A stretch of DNA of 64,000 nucleotides from Bacteroidales bacterium (GTDB taxonomy: Bacteria > Bacteroidota > Bacteroidia > Bacteroidales > UBA932). Positions 42,228-52,180 of the stretch are shown here, piece by piece. Under the pieces are notes generated by a model that saw only the letters and a program-made list of their open reading frames with translations, made no database searches and had not been told where the DNA came from. The stretch's first letter is position 1. Each line of letters starts with the position of its first letter. Location of the stretch: contig JAFZUX010000009.1 in the NCBI GenBank assembly GCA_017618115.1, forward strand, positions 62,001-126,000. Direction: 5' to 3'. Both the position numbers and the translations under genes were made by a program.

Positions 42228-44243
42228 ATGACATTTAAAGAGGAAATACTTGCAGGGTTGGGAGATACTCTGCCTAGTGTAAAACCATACGATAAGAGCA
42301 TTAATCACGCTCCCAAGAGAAAGGATATCCTAACGGAAAAGGAGAAGAAACTGGCGCTGCGTAACGCACTGCGTTATTTCCCTGCAAAGTTTCACAAGGA
42401 GCTGGCGGCTGAATTTCTGGAGGAACTGCGCCTCTACGGAAGAATCTATATGTACCGCTATAGGCCTGATTACAAGATATATGCACGCCCTATAGATGAA
42501 TATCCGTGCAAGAGCGTATATGCCGCAGCCATAATGGCTATGATACAGAACAACCTGGACGAGAGGGTGGCACAGCATCCGCATGAACTCATAATATACG
42601 GAGGCAACGGAGCCATCTTCCAGAATTGGGCTCAGTACCGCCTTGTAATGCAGTATCTTGCAACAATGACGGATGAGCAGACGCTCTCTATGTATTCCGG
42701 TCATCCAATGGGTCTTTTCCCTTCACATAAAGATGCTCCGAGAGTTGTGGTAACCAACGGAATGGTTATACCAAACTACTCCAAGCCGGATCATTGGGAG
42801 AAATTTAACGCACTGGGAGTGAGCCAGTACGGACAGATGACAGCAGGCTCCTATATGTACATAGGACCTCAGGGAATAGTTCACGGAACAACAATAACCG
42901 TAATGAACGCTGCCCGTTTGCAGCTTAAAAAGAGAGGCATTGCCGGAACCCGTGAGAATATGGCGGGAATGCTCTTTGTTACAGCCGGTTTGGGAGGAAT
43001 GAGCGGTGCTCAGCCAAAGGCCGGAAACATTGCCGGAGTGGTAAGCGTAACTGCGGAGATAAATCCTCTGGCTGCAGAGAAGAGACACTCACAGGGCTGG
43101 GTGGATGAGTTGCATTACTCTCTGGATGAACTTATTGAAAGAGTAAAGAAGGCGGTAGGAAATAAGGAAACCGTCTCACTTGCATACGTAGGCAATGTGG
43201 TGGATTTGTGGGAAAGACTTGCAGACGAGGGTGTTAAGGTGGATATAGGCTCAGACCAGACCTCACTTCACAACCCGTGGTCCGGCGGCTATTATCCAGT
43301 AGGCTACTCGCTTGAAGAGTCCAAGAAGATGATGGCGGAGGAGCCGGAGAGATTTAAAGAGGCGGTTCAGGCCTCACTCAGAAGGCAGATTGCTGCAATT
43401 AACCGCCTGGCGGAGAGGGGAATGTACTTCTTTGACTACGGTAACGCATTCCTGTTGGAATCTTCACGTGCAGGCGCGGATGTTATGAACGCAGAGGGCG
43501 GATTCCGCTATCCTTCATACGTTCAGGATATTATGGGACCTATGTACTTTGATTACGGGTTCGGTCCTTTCCGCTGGGTTTGCATGAGCCAGGACCCTGC
43601 AGATTTGGCAATGAGTGACTCTCTGGCTGTAAGGGAGTTACAGAAGGAGGCGGCCGTATCTACAGACGATATTAAGATGCAGATGTTTGACAACATACAC
43701 TGGATAGAGGAGGCCGGAAGAAACAATCTTGTGGTTGGCTCCCAGGCCAGAATCCTCTATGCGGATTGCATTGGAAGAGTGAACATTGCACTGGCTTTTA
43801 ATGAGGCAATAAGAAAGGGAGAGATAAAGGCTCCTATTGTTCTTGGAAGAGATCATCACGATGTCTCAGGTACAGACTCTCCGTTCCGTGAAACCTCCAA
43901 TATCTATGACGGTTCACAGTTTACCGCAGATATGGCGGTGCAGAACGTAATAGGTGACGGCTTCCGCGGAGCAACCTGGGTATCAATCCATAACGGCGGA
44001 GGAGTAGGCTGGGGAGAGGTTATAAACGGCGGATTCGGAATGGTAATAGACGGTAGCGAGGCTGCCGATCGCCACATTAAAGAGATGCTGCACTGGGATG
44101 TAAACAACGGAATTGCACGCCGCTCGTGGGCCAGAAACTCCGGTGCTGAAGATGCAATAAGAAGGGAGATGGAGCGCACTCCTTCTTTAAAGGTTACAAT
44201 GCCTAATCACGTAGATGACAATATAATAGAGGATTTATTCTGA
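42228..44243 (+). CDS. hutU: Urocanate hydratase
   Basis: 671 residues, the longer form of urocanase known from Bacteroidota (Pseudomonas-type enzymes are about 555). Family landmarks: YGGNGAIFQNWAQYRLVMQYL, YSGHPMGLFPSH, the NAD-site TAGLGGMSGAQPKAGNIAG (in short, GLGGMSGAQ), IGSDQTSLHNPW, and RDHHDVSGTDSPFRET near the C terminus. It binds NAD+ tightly and hydrates urocanate to imidazolonepropionate. Second gene of ftcD-hutU-hutH-hutI with 4- and 6-base gaps to its neighbours. Confidence 0.96.
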   Translation: MTFKEEILAGLGDTLPSVKPYDKSINHAPKRKDILTEKEKKLALRNALRYFPAKFHKELAAEFLEELRLYGRIYMYRYRPDYKIYARPIDEYPCKSVYAAAIMAMIQNNLDERVAQHPHELIIYGGNGAIFQNWAQYRLVMQYLATMTDEQTLSMYSGHPMGLFPSHKDAPRVVVTNGMVIPNYSKPDHWEKFNALGVSQYGQMTAGSYMYIGPQGIVHGTTITVMNAARLQLKKRGIAGTRENMAGMLFVTAGLGGMSGAQPKAGNIAGVVSVTAEINPLAAEKRHSQGWVDELHYSLDELIERVKKAVGNKETVSLAYVGNVVDLWERLADEGVKVDIGSDQTSLHNPWSGGYYPVGYSLEESKKMMAEEPERFKEAVQASLRRQIAAINRLAERGMYFFDYGNAFLLESSRAGADVMNAEGGFRYPSYVQDIMGPMYFDYGFGPFRWVCMSQDPADLAMSDSLAVRELQKEAAVSTDDIKMQMFDNIHWIEEAGRNNLVVGSQARILYADCIGRVNIALAFNEAIRKGEIKAPIVLGRDHHDVSGTDSPFRETSNIYDGSQFTADMAVQNVIGDGFRGATWVSIHNGGGVGWGEVINGGFGMVIDGSEAADRHIKEMLHWDVNNGIARRSWARNSGAEDAIRREMERTPSLKVTMPNHVDDNIIEDLF

Positions 44244-44249
44244 TTCTGT

Positions 44250-45737
44250 ATGGAACATAAAATATCTTTTGACCATCTCTCCCTGGAGAGAATAAAGGAA
44301 ATAATTGACAAGAAGATGACCCTTTCCCTCTCGGATGAGGCGGAAAAGGCAATAGTAAAGTGCCGTAAGTACCTGGACAGCAAGATGGAAGACATTGGAC
44401 GTCCGGTATACGGAGTAACCACCGGATTCGGCTCTTTATACAACGTTACAATACCGGAAGACCAACTCTCTCAGCTTCAGTACAATCTGGTGGTAAGCCA
44501 CGCCTGCGGAACAGGAGAGAGAGTTAGAAATGAGATTGTAAAACTTATGCTTCTGCTTAAGGTGCAGTGCCTCTCATACGGCCATTCAGGAGCGCAACTG
44601 GTTACGGTTCAAAGGCTTATAGATATGTTCAATAATGACATTCTGCCGGTTGTATACCAGCAGGGTTCATTGGGCGCATCGGGAGACTTGGCACCGCTGG
44701 CACACCTTTCACTTCCGCTGATTGGGTTGGGAGAGGTAGATTACAAAGGCGAGGTAAGAGAGAGTGCTTCCGTTTGGAAGGAGATGGGTTGGGAGCCTAT
44801 AAAGCTGCAATCCAAAGAGGGACTTGCACTTCTGAACGGTACTCAGTTTATGAGCGCCCACGCTGTATGGTCTCTGATTCAGTGCCACAGACTCTCCGAA
44901 TGGGCGGATAAGATTGGAGCAATCTCACTTGAGGCATACGACGGAAGAATAGAGGCCTTCTATCCACTTACACACCGTCTGCGCCGTCACCGCGGACAGA
45001 TGGACACTGCCGCAAGATTTATGGCGCTTCTTGAGGGCAGCAGTCTCATTAACAGGCAGAAAGAGCACGTTCAGGATCCATACTCATTCAGATGTATTCC
45101 TCAGGTTCACGGTGCTGTGAAGGATAATATCCGCTATGTTGAATCCGTTATTGAAAACGAGATAAACTCTGCAACTGATAACCCTAACGTCTTCCCGGAT
45201 GAGGATATGATTATCTCTGCAGGAAACTTCCACGGAGAGCCTATCGCCATCCCGATGGATACTCTTGCAATTGCTATGAGCGAACTTGCAAATATCTCAG
45301 AGAGAAGAGTTTTCCGCCTTATATCAGGGCAGAGAGGCTTGCCTAAATTCCTTGTGGCTGCCTCCGGTCTTAACAGCGGATTTATGATTCCTCAATATAC
45401 TGCGGCTTCCATAGTAAGCCAGAACAAAGGACTCTGCTGGCCGGCATCTGCAGACTCAATTCCATCTTCACAGGGGCAGGAGGATCACGTAAGTATGGGC
45501 TCCAACTCGGCCACCAAACTGGTTAGAGTTGTGGAGAATACGGAGAGAGTGCTTGCAATTGAACTCTTCAATGCTGCTCAGGCACTGGACTTCCGCCATC
45601 AGATTACAGGCTGCAAATCCTCAGAAAAGATTGAGGCAATCTTTTCTGCATATAGAAAGGAAGTGCCTTATATTGAGCAGGATACATATATGCATCCTCT
45701 GATTGAAAAATCAATAGAATTTATCAGAAAATTCTAA
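44250..45737 (+). CDS. hutH: Histidine ammonia-lyase
   Basis: 495 residues. The self-formed MIO electrophile comes from Ala143-Ser144-Gly145 in GSLGASGDLAPL, at the same place as in characterised HutH. YGVTTGFG (active-site Tyr), the VQDPYSFRCIPQVHGA helix and the TDNPNVF loop confirm the family and favour histidine over phenylalanine. It deaminates L-histidine to urocanate, the first step of the pathway, though its gene is third in the operon. Confidence 0.97.
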   Translation: MEHKISFDHLSLERIKEIIDKKMTLSLSDEAEKAIVKCRKYLDSKMEDIGRPVYGVTTGFGSLYNVTIPEDQLSQLQYNLVVSHACGTGERVRNEIVKLMLLLKVQCLSYGHSGAQLVTVQRLIDMFNNDILPVVYQQGSLGASGDLAPLAHLSLPLIGLGEVDYKGEVRESASVWKEMGWEPIKLQSKEGLALLNGTQFMSAHAVWSLIQCHRLSEWADKIGAISLEAYDGRIEAFYPLTHRLRRHRGQMDTAARFMALLEGSSLINRQKEHVQDPYSFRCIPQVHGAVKDNIRYVESVIENEINSATDNPNVFPDEDMIISAGNFHGEPIAIPMDTLAIAMSELANISERRVFRLISGQRGLPKFLVAASGLNSGFMIPQYTAASIVSQNKGLCWPASADSIPSSQGQEDHVSMGSNSATKLVRVVENTERVLAIELFNAAQALDFRHQITGCKSSEKIEAIFSAYRKEVPYIEQDTYMHPLIEKSIEFIRKF

Positions 45738-45745
45738 GTTGGAAT

Positions 45746-46975
45746 ATGGGCAAAAGATTATTCATAAACATTAAAGAGCTTTACGGCATTCTTCCTCTTG
45801 AGGTTACAAGACTTCAGGGTGAGATGATGGATAGAGTAGAGAGTTTGCCAAACGCCTATCTTTTGGTTGAAGAGGGGAAGATTGCAGCGTTCGGCAAGAT
45901 GGAGAATCTCTCTTTGGATGAGATGAAAGGCGTTGAGGTAGTGGACCTTACCGGAAAGAGGGTTATGCCCGCTTTCTGTGACAGCCACACTCACATTGTC
46001 TATGCAAAGAGCCGTGAGCAGGAGTTTATGGATAAGATTGCCGGGCTCTCCTACGAGGAGATTGCAAAAAGGGGAGGAGGTATTCTGAACTCTGCGGATG
46101 TGCTGCGTAACACATCTGAAGATGAACTTTATAGAATATCTTGTGAGCGTCTGGAGGAGATGATGGAGAAGGGAACCGGTGCAATGGAGATTAAGAGCGG
46201 TTACGGTCTTAATCTTGAGAGCGAGATGAAGATGCTGAGAGTGATAAAGAGAATGAAGGAGAGTTATCCCATTTTGATAAAATCTACATTCTTAGGGGCT
46301 CACGCGGTTGGAAGAGAGTATGTTGGAAGGCAGCAGGAGTATGTAGATATGGTATGCCGTGAGATGATTCCGGCAGTTGCTGCCGAATCTCTGGCGGATT
46401 ATGTGGATGTCTTTTGTGACAAGGGGTTCTTTGATGTTCCTCAGACCGCTCAAATACTCTCAGCGGCAGCAAAATACGGTATCCGTCCAAAGATTCATGC
46501 AAATGAGTTGGACGTATCCGGTGGAGTGCAGGTGGGGGTAGATTACGGTGCGGTCTCCGTAGATCATCTGGAGAGAACTACGGAGGTTGAGATGAAATAC
46601 CTTAAGGGAAGTTCTACAATGCCGGTTATGCTGCCGGGTGCTTCATTCTTTTTGGGTATGCCATACGGCAATGCCAAAGAGTTTATAAAGAGCGGGTTAG
46701 CAGTTGCTCTGGCATCAGATTACAACCCGGGTTCTTCTCCTAGCGGAGATATGAGGTTTGTGTGGGCGCTGGGATGCATAAAGATGCATCTTACTCCTAA
46801 CCAGGCGTTTAACGCCGTTACTATCAACGGGGCTTACGCAATGGGTGTTGCGGATAAGGTGGGGTCAATTACGGTTGGAAAGGAGGCAAAGTTGATTGTT
46901 ACAAAGGAGATTCCGTCATTGGGCTTCATCCCTTACTGCCACCACACCCCATTCATCGAGAGAGTGATAATTTAA
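45746..46975 (+). CDS. hutI: Imidazolonepropionase
   Basis: 409 residues, amidohydrolase superfamily. Metal-binding HTH in CDSHTHIVYA, family motifs RGGGILNSAD and MEIKSGYGL, a second metal His in KIHANELDVSGG, the SVDHLERT strand and the catalytic Asp loop ASDYNPGSSPS. It opens the imidazolone ring to N-formimidoylglutamate, the substrate of FtcD from the same operon. It starts 8 bases after hutH and is followed after 11 bases by an unrelated exported protein. Confidence 0.96.
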   Translation: MGKRLFINIKELYGILPLEVTRLQGEMMDRVESLPNAYLLVEEGKIAAFGKMENLSLDEMKGVEVVDLTGKRVMPAFCDSHTHIVYAKSREQEFMDKIAGLSYEEIAKRGGGILNSADVLRNTSEDELYRISCERLEEMMEKGTGAMEIKSGYGLNLESEMKMLRVIKRMKESYPILIKSTFLGAHAVGREYVGRQQEYVDMVCREMIPAVAAESLADYVDVFCDKGFFDVPQTAQILSAAAKYGIRPKIHANELDVSGGVQVGVDYGAVSVDHLERTTEVEMKYLKGSSTMPVMLPGASFFLGMPYGNAKEFIKSGLAVALASDYNPGSSPSGDMRFVWALGCIKMHLTPNQAFNAVTINGAYAMGVADKVGSITVGKEAKLIVTKEIPSLGFIPYCHHTPFIERVII

Positions 46976-46986
46976 AATAACATACT

Positions 46987-48987
46987 ATGAATAAACGTTT
47001 TAAAAGAATCCTTACATTTTCCATCCTGATGCTCTTTGCAACGGCAGCGGTTGCGCAGAACATCAAGTTCAATCCAAAGTTGGATGCCGTCTCCGATGAT
47101 GAGGTTAAGATGACGACCTATGCTCCTGATACCTCAGCTAAAGCGCTTTACATCTACAAGGGAATGTTCCGTTCCGTATATCTTACTCCGGCCGGTGATT
47201 TTGCCGTGGAGAAGACATACCGTTACAGAATCAAGATTCTTAAGGAATCCGCCAAGGGTTTGGCTACTTTTCAGATGGTTTACCGTACGGACGGTGATCT
47301 GAGTGAGAAGATTACGGATATTAAGGTGACAACCTTCAACTGGGAGAACGGTAAGGTTGTCAAGACCAAGATGAGCAAGGAGTTTATCTTTGACAAGAAG
47401 TATTCAGACAATATGAGAACTCTCTCATTTACAGCTCAGAATGTTAAGGTGGGTTCCGTTATTGAGGTGAGCTATGTGAGAAAAAATATGCACTTCTGGA
47501 ATATAGGAGAACTCAATTTCCAGGGAGAGTATCCTATTAACTGTATGGAGGCCAAGATTTCATATCCGGATATGCTTAAGTTCAACCTTTTGAGCAGAGG
47601 AATCAAGTACTACTCTATGGTCTCTACGGGTGAAACTAAGGCGGTTGTTCTTAGAGGCGGCGGAAACTTTGACTATGAGAACTCAGTAGAGGTTTACAAG
47701 GCGGTAAATGTTCCGGCTCTTAAGGCGGAGGGTAACATCTATTGTATAGATCAGTTCTACAGTGCTGTGGAATACGAACTTAGAACCATTAAATACCCTA
47801 ACTCCATTCCTAAAAACTATGGTGCTTCCTGGAAGGATGTGGACAACCAGTTCTATGACACCAAGGTATGTACTGAGATTACCTCTTCCTGCAAACTTAA
47901 GAGCGAGGTAGATCCTATAAAGAATTCAACGGAGTTGTCATTTGAGGAGAAAGTGGTGAAAATTAGAGAGTTGGTGGCATCCAAGGTTAAATGGAACAAA
48001 ATAGTCAATCTCCTGCCTGCACCAATCTCCTACACGCTGAAGGAGGCGTCCGGAAGTAATGCGGATATTAACGCATTGGTTGGTAACTGCCTCAACTATG
48101 CGGGATTTACCGTTCATCCGGTTCTGATTAAACTTAGAACCAGCGGAGAACTTGCAGATTTCCACGTCTCTTATGATGCCTTTGATACCTTTATTCTCAA
48201 GGTTATAGACAAAGACGGCAAGTCTTTATACCTGGATGCTTCAGATGACAACGGATACATAAACGTTCTGCCGGATAGATTCCTGGTAAGCAAGGCCAGA
48301 GAGATAGCAAAGGGATTTCCTTCCGCCTGGGTAGACCTTACAAATCCGAGCAAAAATACCTTTATGATTGAAGTAAACGGTAAACTGGATGAGGATGGTC
48401 TTCTTACCGGAACCATGACTATAAATGCCTATAACAGCGAGTCCAGGATGATTAAAACTATGCTTAATGCATTGGATAAGGATGACGAACTCTTTGAGCA
48501 GCTAGAGGGGGGAAATTCCTACACCGTCAATTCGGTTACTAAAGAACACAACAAGGAGTATTCCTCTTTCTGTAAGGCGGTTGTAGAGCTGGAGCAGCAG
48601 ATGCAGACCGCTTCCGGAGCTGAAGGAGAGATGATCTATCTGAAACCTATCATAGAGCATCTTCACAGAGACAGTTACTTTAAGTCTGAAACCAGAAGCG
48701 TGCCGGTAGATATAGACCGCCGCACCACCACTGTTTATCATATAAAACTGGAACTTCCGGAGGGTTGGGCTGTTGAACAAATGCCTAAGAGTGAGAAGTT
48801 TGGAATGCTTAAACTCAATTTAAACGCTACGGTAATTTATAAGGCGGAGGAGAGGGTTCTGGATGTTACCTATAAGACGGTTACCAACGAGATGTTTATA
48901 GACCCTACGGACTATCCGGATTACAGAAGATTCTGGCAGCAGTTGGTAAAGATTGAAAACGAGACAGTAGTACTTAAAAAGAAATGA
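46987..48987 (+). CDS. Exported DUF3857 protein with a cysteine-less transglutaminase-like domain
   Basis: 666 residues. Signal peptide cleaved near AVAQ. DUF3857 beta domain (about residues 40-250: YRYRIKILKESAKGLATF, VGSVIEVSYVRKNMHFWNIGELNF in short VGSVIEVSY), then a transglutaminase-like core where catalytic-Cys sequences normally read GDCKD; here the matching region is SGSNADINALVG with no Cys, followed by YLDASDDNGYINVLPDR. The fold is likely kept but the classic triad is not, so it may bind rather than cut or crosslink. It follows hutI after 11 bases and overlaps the next gene by four bases. Function unknown. Confidence 0.82.
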   Translation: MNKRFKRILTFSILMLFATAAVAQNIKFNPKLDAVSDDEVKMTTYAPDTSAKALYIYKGMFRSVYLTPAGDFAVEKTYRYRIKILKESAKGLATFQMVYRTDGDLSEKITDIKVTTFNWENGKVVKTKMSKEFIFDKKYSDNMRTLSFTAQNVKVGSVIEVSYVRKNMHFWNIGELNFQGEYPINCMEAKISYPDMLKFNLLSRGIKYYSMVSTGETKAVVLRGGGNFDYENSVEVYKAVNVPALKAEGNIYCIDQFYSAVEYELRTIKYPNSIPKNYGASWKDVDNQFYDTKVCTEITSSCKLKSEVDPIKNSTELSFEEKVVKIRELVASKVKWNKIVNLLPAPISYTLKEASGSNADINALVGNCLNYAGFTVHPVLIKLRTSGELADFHVSYDAFDTFILKVIDKDGKSLYLDASDDNGYINVLPDRFLVSKAREIAKGFPSAWVDLTNPSKNTFMIEVNGKLDEDGLLTGTMTINAYNSESRMIKTMLNALDKDDELFEQLEGGNSYTVNSVTKEHNKEYSSFCKAVVELEQQMQTASGAEGEMIYLKPIIEHLHRDSYFKSETRSVPVDIDRRTTTVYHIKLELPEGWAVEQMPKSEKFGMLKLNLNATVIYKAEERVLDVTYKTVTNEMFIDPTDYPDYRRFWQQLVKIENETVVLKKK

Positions 48988-50849
48988 AAAAGTTATTAGT
49001 TGCCGTTTTTCTGTTGCTGCCTCTTTTTTCATTTGCCCAGGAGGCAGCAGCGGAGATTTTGGATTATAAGCAAACCTTTGATTTAAAGAGTGTTGCAAAT
49101 GGTACATATACCGTATCCGCAAAGATTAAGGTTAACAAGGAGTCCGGGAATTATGAAGGAAGGGTTGTTATAGTTACCGACTCAGACAGATCTTTGAACT
49201 CTTTTTCCGCAACCCTTACCTCTCCAAGCGGAACACGTAAACTGAAAAAGAGTGATTTGGAATCACGCGCATTGGCAAGAGAGTTGGCAGATGACGTCTA
49301 TCTCTATTATTATCAGCCCAATGTTTCTTTCCCATATACGATAGAATACGAATATTCTCTCAATTTTAAACGTGGAGTAAGTACTTTCCCTACATTCGTT
49401 CCGGTAAATGATGAGGATGTAAAACTAGTTAAGGGTGAGTATGTTATAGATGTTCCTGCCGGATTTGGAATTCAGTACAGTTCTCCTTTGGAACCCAAAA
49501 TAGACAAGAGCGGAACAAGGGATGTTTATACCTGGAAGGTGGAGAATTATGATGGTTATAAGGATGAGAGCTATATGCCGAGGTTATTTACAATTGTGCC
49601 TTATGTCTATGCCTCTCCAATCAATTTTATGTACTCCAAGGTTGAAGGAACTCAGGGTAACTGGAAAGAGATAGGAAAGTGGCTCTATGACCTTCAGAAA
49701 GAGACCTGGGATTTATCCTCTGAAGATGTAGAGAGAGTCCGCTCTTTGGTAAAGGGCTGTTCTACTCAGTATGAGAAGATTAAAGCACTTTATGACTATC
49801 TGAGGATGAATACCAGATATGTAAGCATACAACTAGGAATAGGGGGCTATAAACCGTTTGAGTGTTCCAAGGTTATCAGAACCGGATTCGGAGACTGCAA
49901 GGCTCTTTCTAACTATATGAAGGCAATGCTCAAGGTAGTTGGCATAGAATCAGATTATTATATAGTTCATACAGATAAGCCCGATTTGGAGAAAAACTAT
50001 GCATCCGTGGGGCAGATGAATCATGCAATGCTTGCGGTACCTATTACGGATGAGGGAGTTATGAAGGGTGATACCATTTGGATGGAGTGTACAAACCCCA
50101 ATTATCCTCTGGGTTACAGACATGAAGACATAGCGGGCCATCAGGTGGTTTTGATTAAGGAAGATGGCGGTGTTCTGACCCGTTGCGGAGCCTATCCGGA
50201 TTCCCTCTCTCTTTTGAGAAATGACGTTAAGGTTATGGTAAGCTCTACGGGAGATGCTCAGGTAAACGTGCATCAGTCTGCATATCTGGACTTTTCAGAG
50301 TCTTTGATATCTCTCCCTCAGAAGGATCCTAAAGATCAGTCCCGCTTTTTTGCAAGAGAGATTATAGTCTCCAGCAATGAGCCTAAAATCATTAAGATGG
50401 AGAACAACTTCAACGATTATCCAAAATACGGAAGAGCCTTTGTTCCTTGTGCTAAGACGGATTTCTCCTTTGAGTGCCGCAACTATGCAGAGAGTAACGG
50501 AGAGCGTCTCTTTATTCCTCTAACTCCTTTAAAATATGGATTTTCTGTAGATAGGGGCGAGAGAAAGAATCCCGTTCATCTCAGCGGATCTGTATCTTAC
50601 ATAGACAGTATTGTTATTGTAGTTCCTCCTACATACGAGATAGAGTCACTTCCGAAGGCTGTAAATGCTGATTGCGGATGGGCGGAATTCTCCTCAACCA
50701 TAAAGGCTGATGGGAGTATGATTACTGTGATTCTTTCTTCAAAGACCCGCAAAGGAGATTACCCTAAGGAGAGTTACGCATCTTTCCGTACGGCAGCACG
50801 CAAGTATAACAATATGTGCAAGGCTAAGATAGTGCTGAAGAGAAAATAG
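48984..50849 (+). CDS. Exported DUF3857 / transglutaminase-like protein with intact Cys
   Basis: 621 residues. Signal peptide cleaved near SFAQ, DUF3857 domain (residues 30-240), then a transglutaminase-like domain with Cys305 in TGFGDCKALSNYM, a His in QMNHAMLAV, and the WMECTNP strand with LGYRHEDIAGHQVVLI. A C-terminal beta domain follows. Unlike its neighbour it keeps the Cys-His pair, so the two proteins may form an active/inactive pair in the periplasm or on the surface. Starts inside the ATGA overlap with the upstream gene and ends only 3 bases from the convergent ispG stop. Confidence 0.82.
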   Translation: MKKLLVAVFLLLPLFSFAQEAAAEILDYKQTFDLKSVANGTYTVSAKIKVNKESGNYEGRVVIVTDSDRSLNSFSATLTSPSGTRKLKKSDLESRALARELADDVYLYYYQPNVSFPYTIEYEYSLNFKRGVSTFPTFVPVNDEDVKLVKGEYVIDVPAGFGIQYSSPLEPKIDKSGTRDVYTWKVENYDGYKDESYMPRLFTIVPYVYASPINFMYSKVEGTQGNWKEIGKWLYDLQKETWDLSSEDVERVRSLVKGCSTQYEKIKALYDYLRMNTRYVSIQLGIGGYKPFECSKVIRTGFGDCKALSNYMKAMLKVVGIESDYYIVHTDKPDLEKNYASVGQMNHAMLAVPITDEGVMKGDTIWMECTNPNYPLGYRHEDIAGHQVVLIKEDGGVLTRCGAYPDSLSLLRNDVKVMVSSTGDAQVNVHQSAYLDFSESLISLPQKDPKDQSRFFAREIIVSSNEPKIIKMENNFNDYPKYGRAFVPCAKTDFSFECRNYAESNGERLFIPLTPLKYGFSVDRGERKNPVHLSGSVSYIDSIVIVVPPTYEIESLPKAVNADCGWAEFSSTIKADGSMITVILSSKTRKGDYPKESYASFRTAARKYNNMCKAKIVLKRK

Positions 50850-50852
50850 TCT

Positions 50853-52178
50853 CTATCTATCTGATTCAATTATCTTTAGAAGCTCATCAATTGCCTGGGA
50901 GTCCGGTACGGATTTAAGTACCGGTCTCTTACCCTTGTAGATGGTTACAAGTCCGCCGCCCTGGCCTACATAGCCGTAGTCTGCGTCCGCCATCTCTCCC
51001 GGGCCGTTTACTATGCAGCCCATTACTGCAATTCTAACTCCCTTAAGATGAGCGGTTTTCTCCTTAACCTTATTGAAGGTCTCCTCCAGGTTGTACTGAG
51101 TTCTGCCGCAGCCCGGGCAGGCAATATATTCCGGATGGTAGAAGACTCTTCTGGCGCCCTGCAGAACGTTTTCTCTAAGGCCCTTCATCTCCTCCTCGGA
51201 GAATGGAGAACCGGTAATGGTAAAGTCATCTATCTCCTTGGTCAGCAGCATGCAACCGAGACTAGCCGCCACCCTAATTATAAACGGATACCACTCCTTT
51301 TCATTGCACCTGAAGAGTGAGAATGGAACGGTAGGGGTTTTGCCCAATGGAGCAATAAACTTTTCCACCTCTTCACTTAGTCCGCTCTCAAAAAAGGAGG
51401 CAATCTCCTCTCCTGCAGGTATCTCATTTACAGGGTTTTCTGTGAGCGATACCCTTATAGTATCTCCAATCTTCTGCCTTAGCAGTGCTCCTATCCCGAT
51501 GGCGGATTTGATTCTGCCCTGGTCTTTGTTGCCAGCCTCCGTCACACCCAAATGAACCGGATAAACCGTGCCGGAGTTTTTCATAGCGGAGTAAAGGAGG
51601 GTGTAGGCCTGACTCATCACTATTGTGTTGCTGGCTTTGAGAGAAACTACAACCTTCTCAAAATCAACCTCTTTGCACATATTAAGCCACTGCATTGCAG
51701 CCTGCATCATCCCCTCCGGAGTGTTGCCGTATTTGTTTACAATCTCCTCTCCCAAAGAGCCGTGGTTGAGTCCTATTCTTACGGCTGTGCCGTATTTTTT
51801 GCACTGCTCAATAAACTTTGCAAACTGCCCCTGGGCGTCTTTGTGAACCTGAGCAAAGTTGCCCGGATTTATTCTCACCTTATCCGCCACGGAAGCGGCG
51901 GCAATAGCAACGTCAGAGTTAAAGTGAACGTCTGCAACCAGCGGAGTATCAACGCCTTGGCGGTGAAGTTCCGCCTTAATCTTATCCAACGCCTCAACCT
52001 CTTTCATTCCCTGGGTGGTGAGTCTTATAAGACGCGCTCCCTTCCGGGCCATCTGAAGGCACTGATTTACACTCGCCTCAACATCCTGAGTATGAGTGTT
52101 GCACATAGTCTGGACAGCAATAGGGGCAGAACCTCCTATTGTCAAATCCTTAATCTTTACCTGAAGTATCCTGGTCAT
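50853..52178 (-). CDS. ispG: (E)-4-hydroxy-3-methylbut-2-enyl-diphosphate synthase, compact form
   Basis: 441 residues. MEP isoprenoid pathway enzyme with a TIM barrel (VADVHFNSDVAI, VRINPGNF, HLGVTEAG) and a C-terminal [4Fe-4S] domain with CPGC and, later, GCIVNGPGE. E. coli IspG is about 372 residues and the three-domain type usual in Bacteroidota and plants exceeds 600. Here an extra stretch of only about 80 residues (ESGLSEEVEKFIAPLGK through the SEEEMKGLRENVLQGA region) lies between the two domains, an intermediate size. Last gene of the ligA-to-ispG string; two bases separate it from the upstream barrel gene. Confidence 0.95.
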   Translation of the reverse strand: MTRILQVKIKDLTIGGSAPIAVQTMCNTHTQDVEASVNQCLQMARKGARLIRLTTQGMKEVEALDKIKAELHRQGVDTPLVADVHFNSDVAIAAASVADKVRINPGNFAQVHKDAQGQFAKFIEQCKKYGTAVRIGLNHGSLGEEIVNKYGNTPEGMMQAAMQWLNMCKEVDFEKVVVSLKASNTIVMSQAYTLLYSAMKNSGTVYPVHLGVTEAGNKDQGRIKSAIGIGALLRQKIGDTIRVSLTENPVNEIPAGEEIASFFESGLSEEVEKFIAPLGKTPTVPFSLFRCNEKEWYPFIIRVAASLGCMLLTKEIDDFTITGSPFSEEEMKGLRENVLQGARRVFYHPEYIACPGCGRTQYNLEETFNKVKEKTAHLKGVRIAVMGCIVNGPGEMADADYGYVGQGGGLVTIYKGKRPVLKSVPDSQAIDELLKIIESDR

Positions 52179-52180
52179 TT

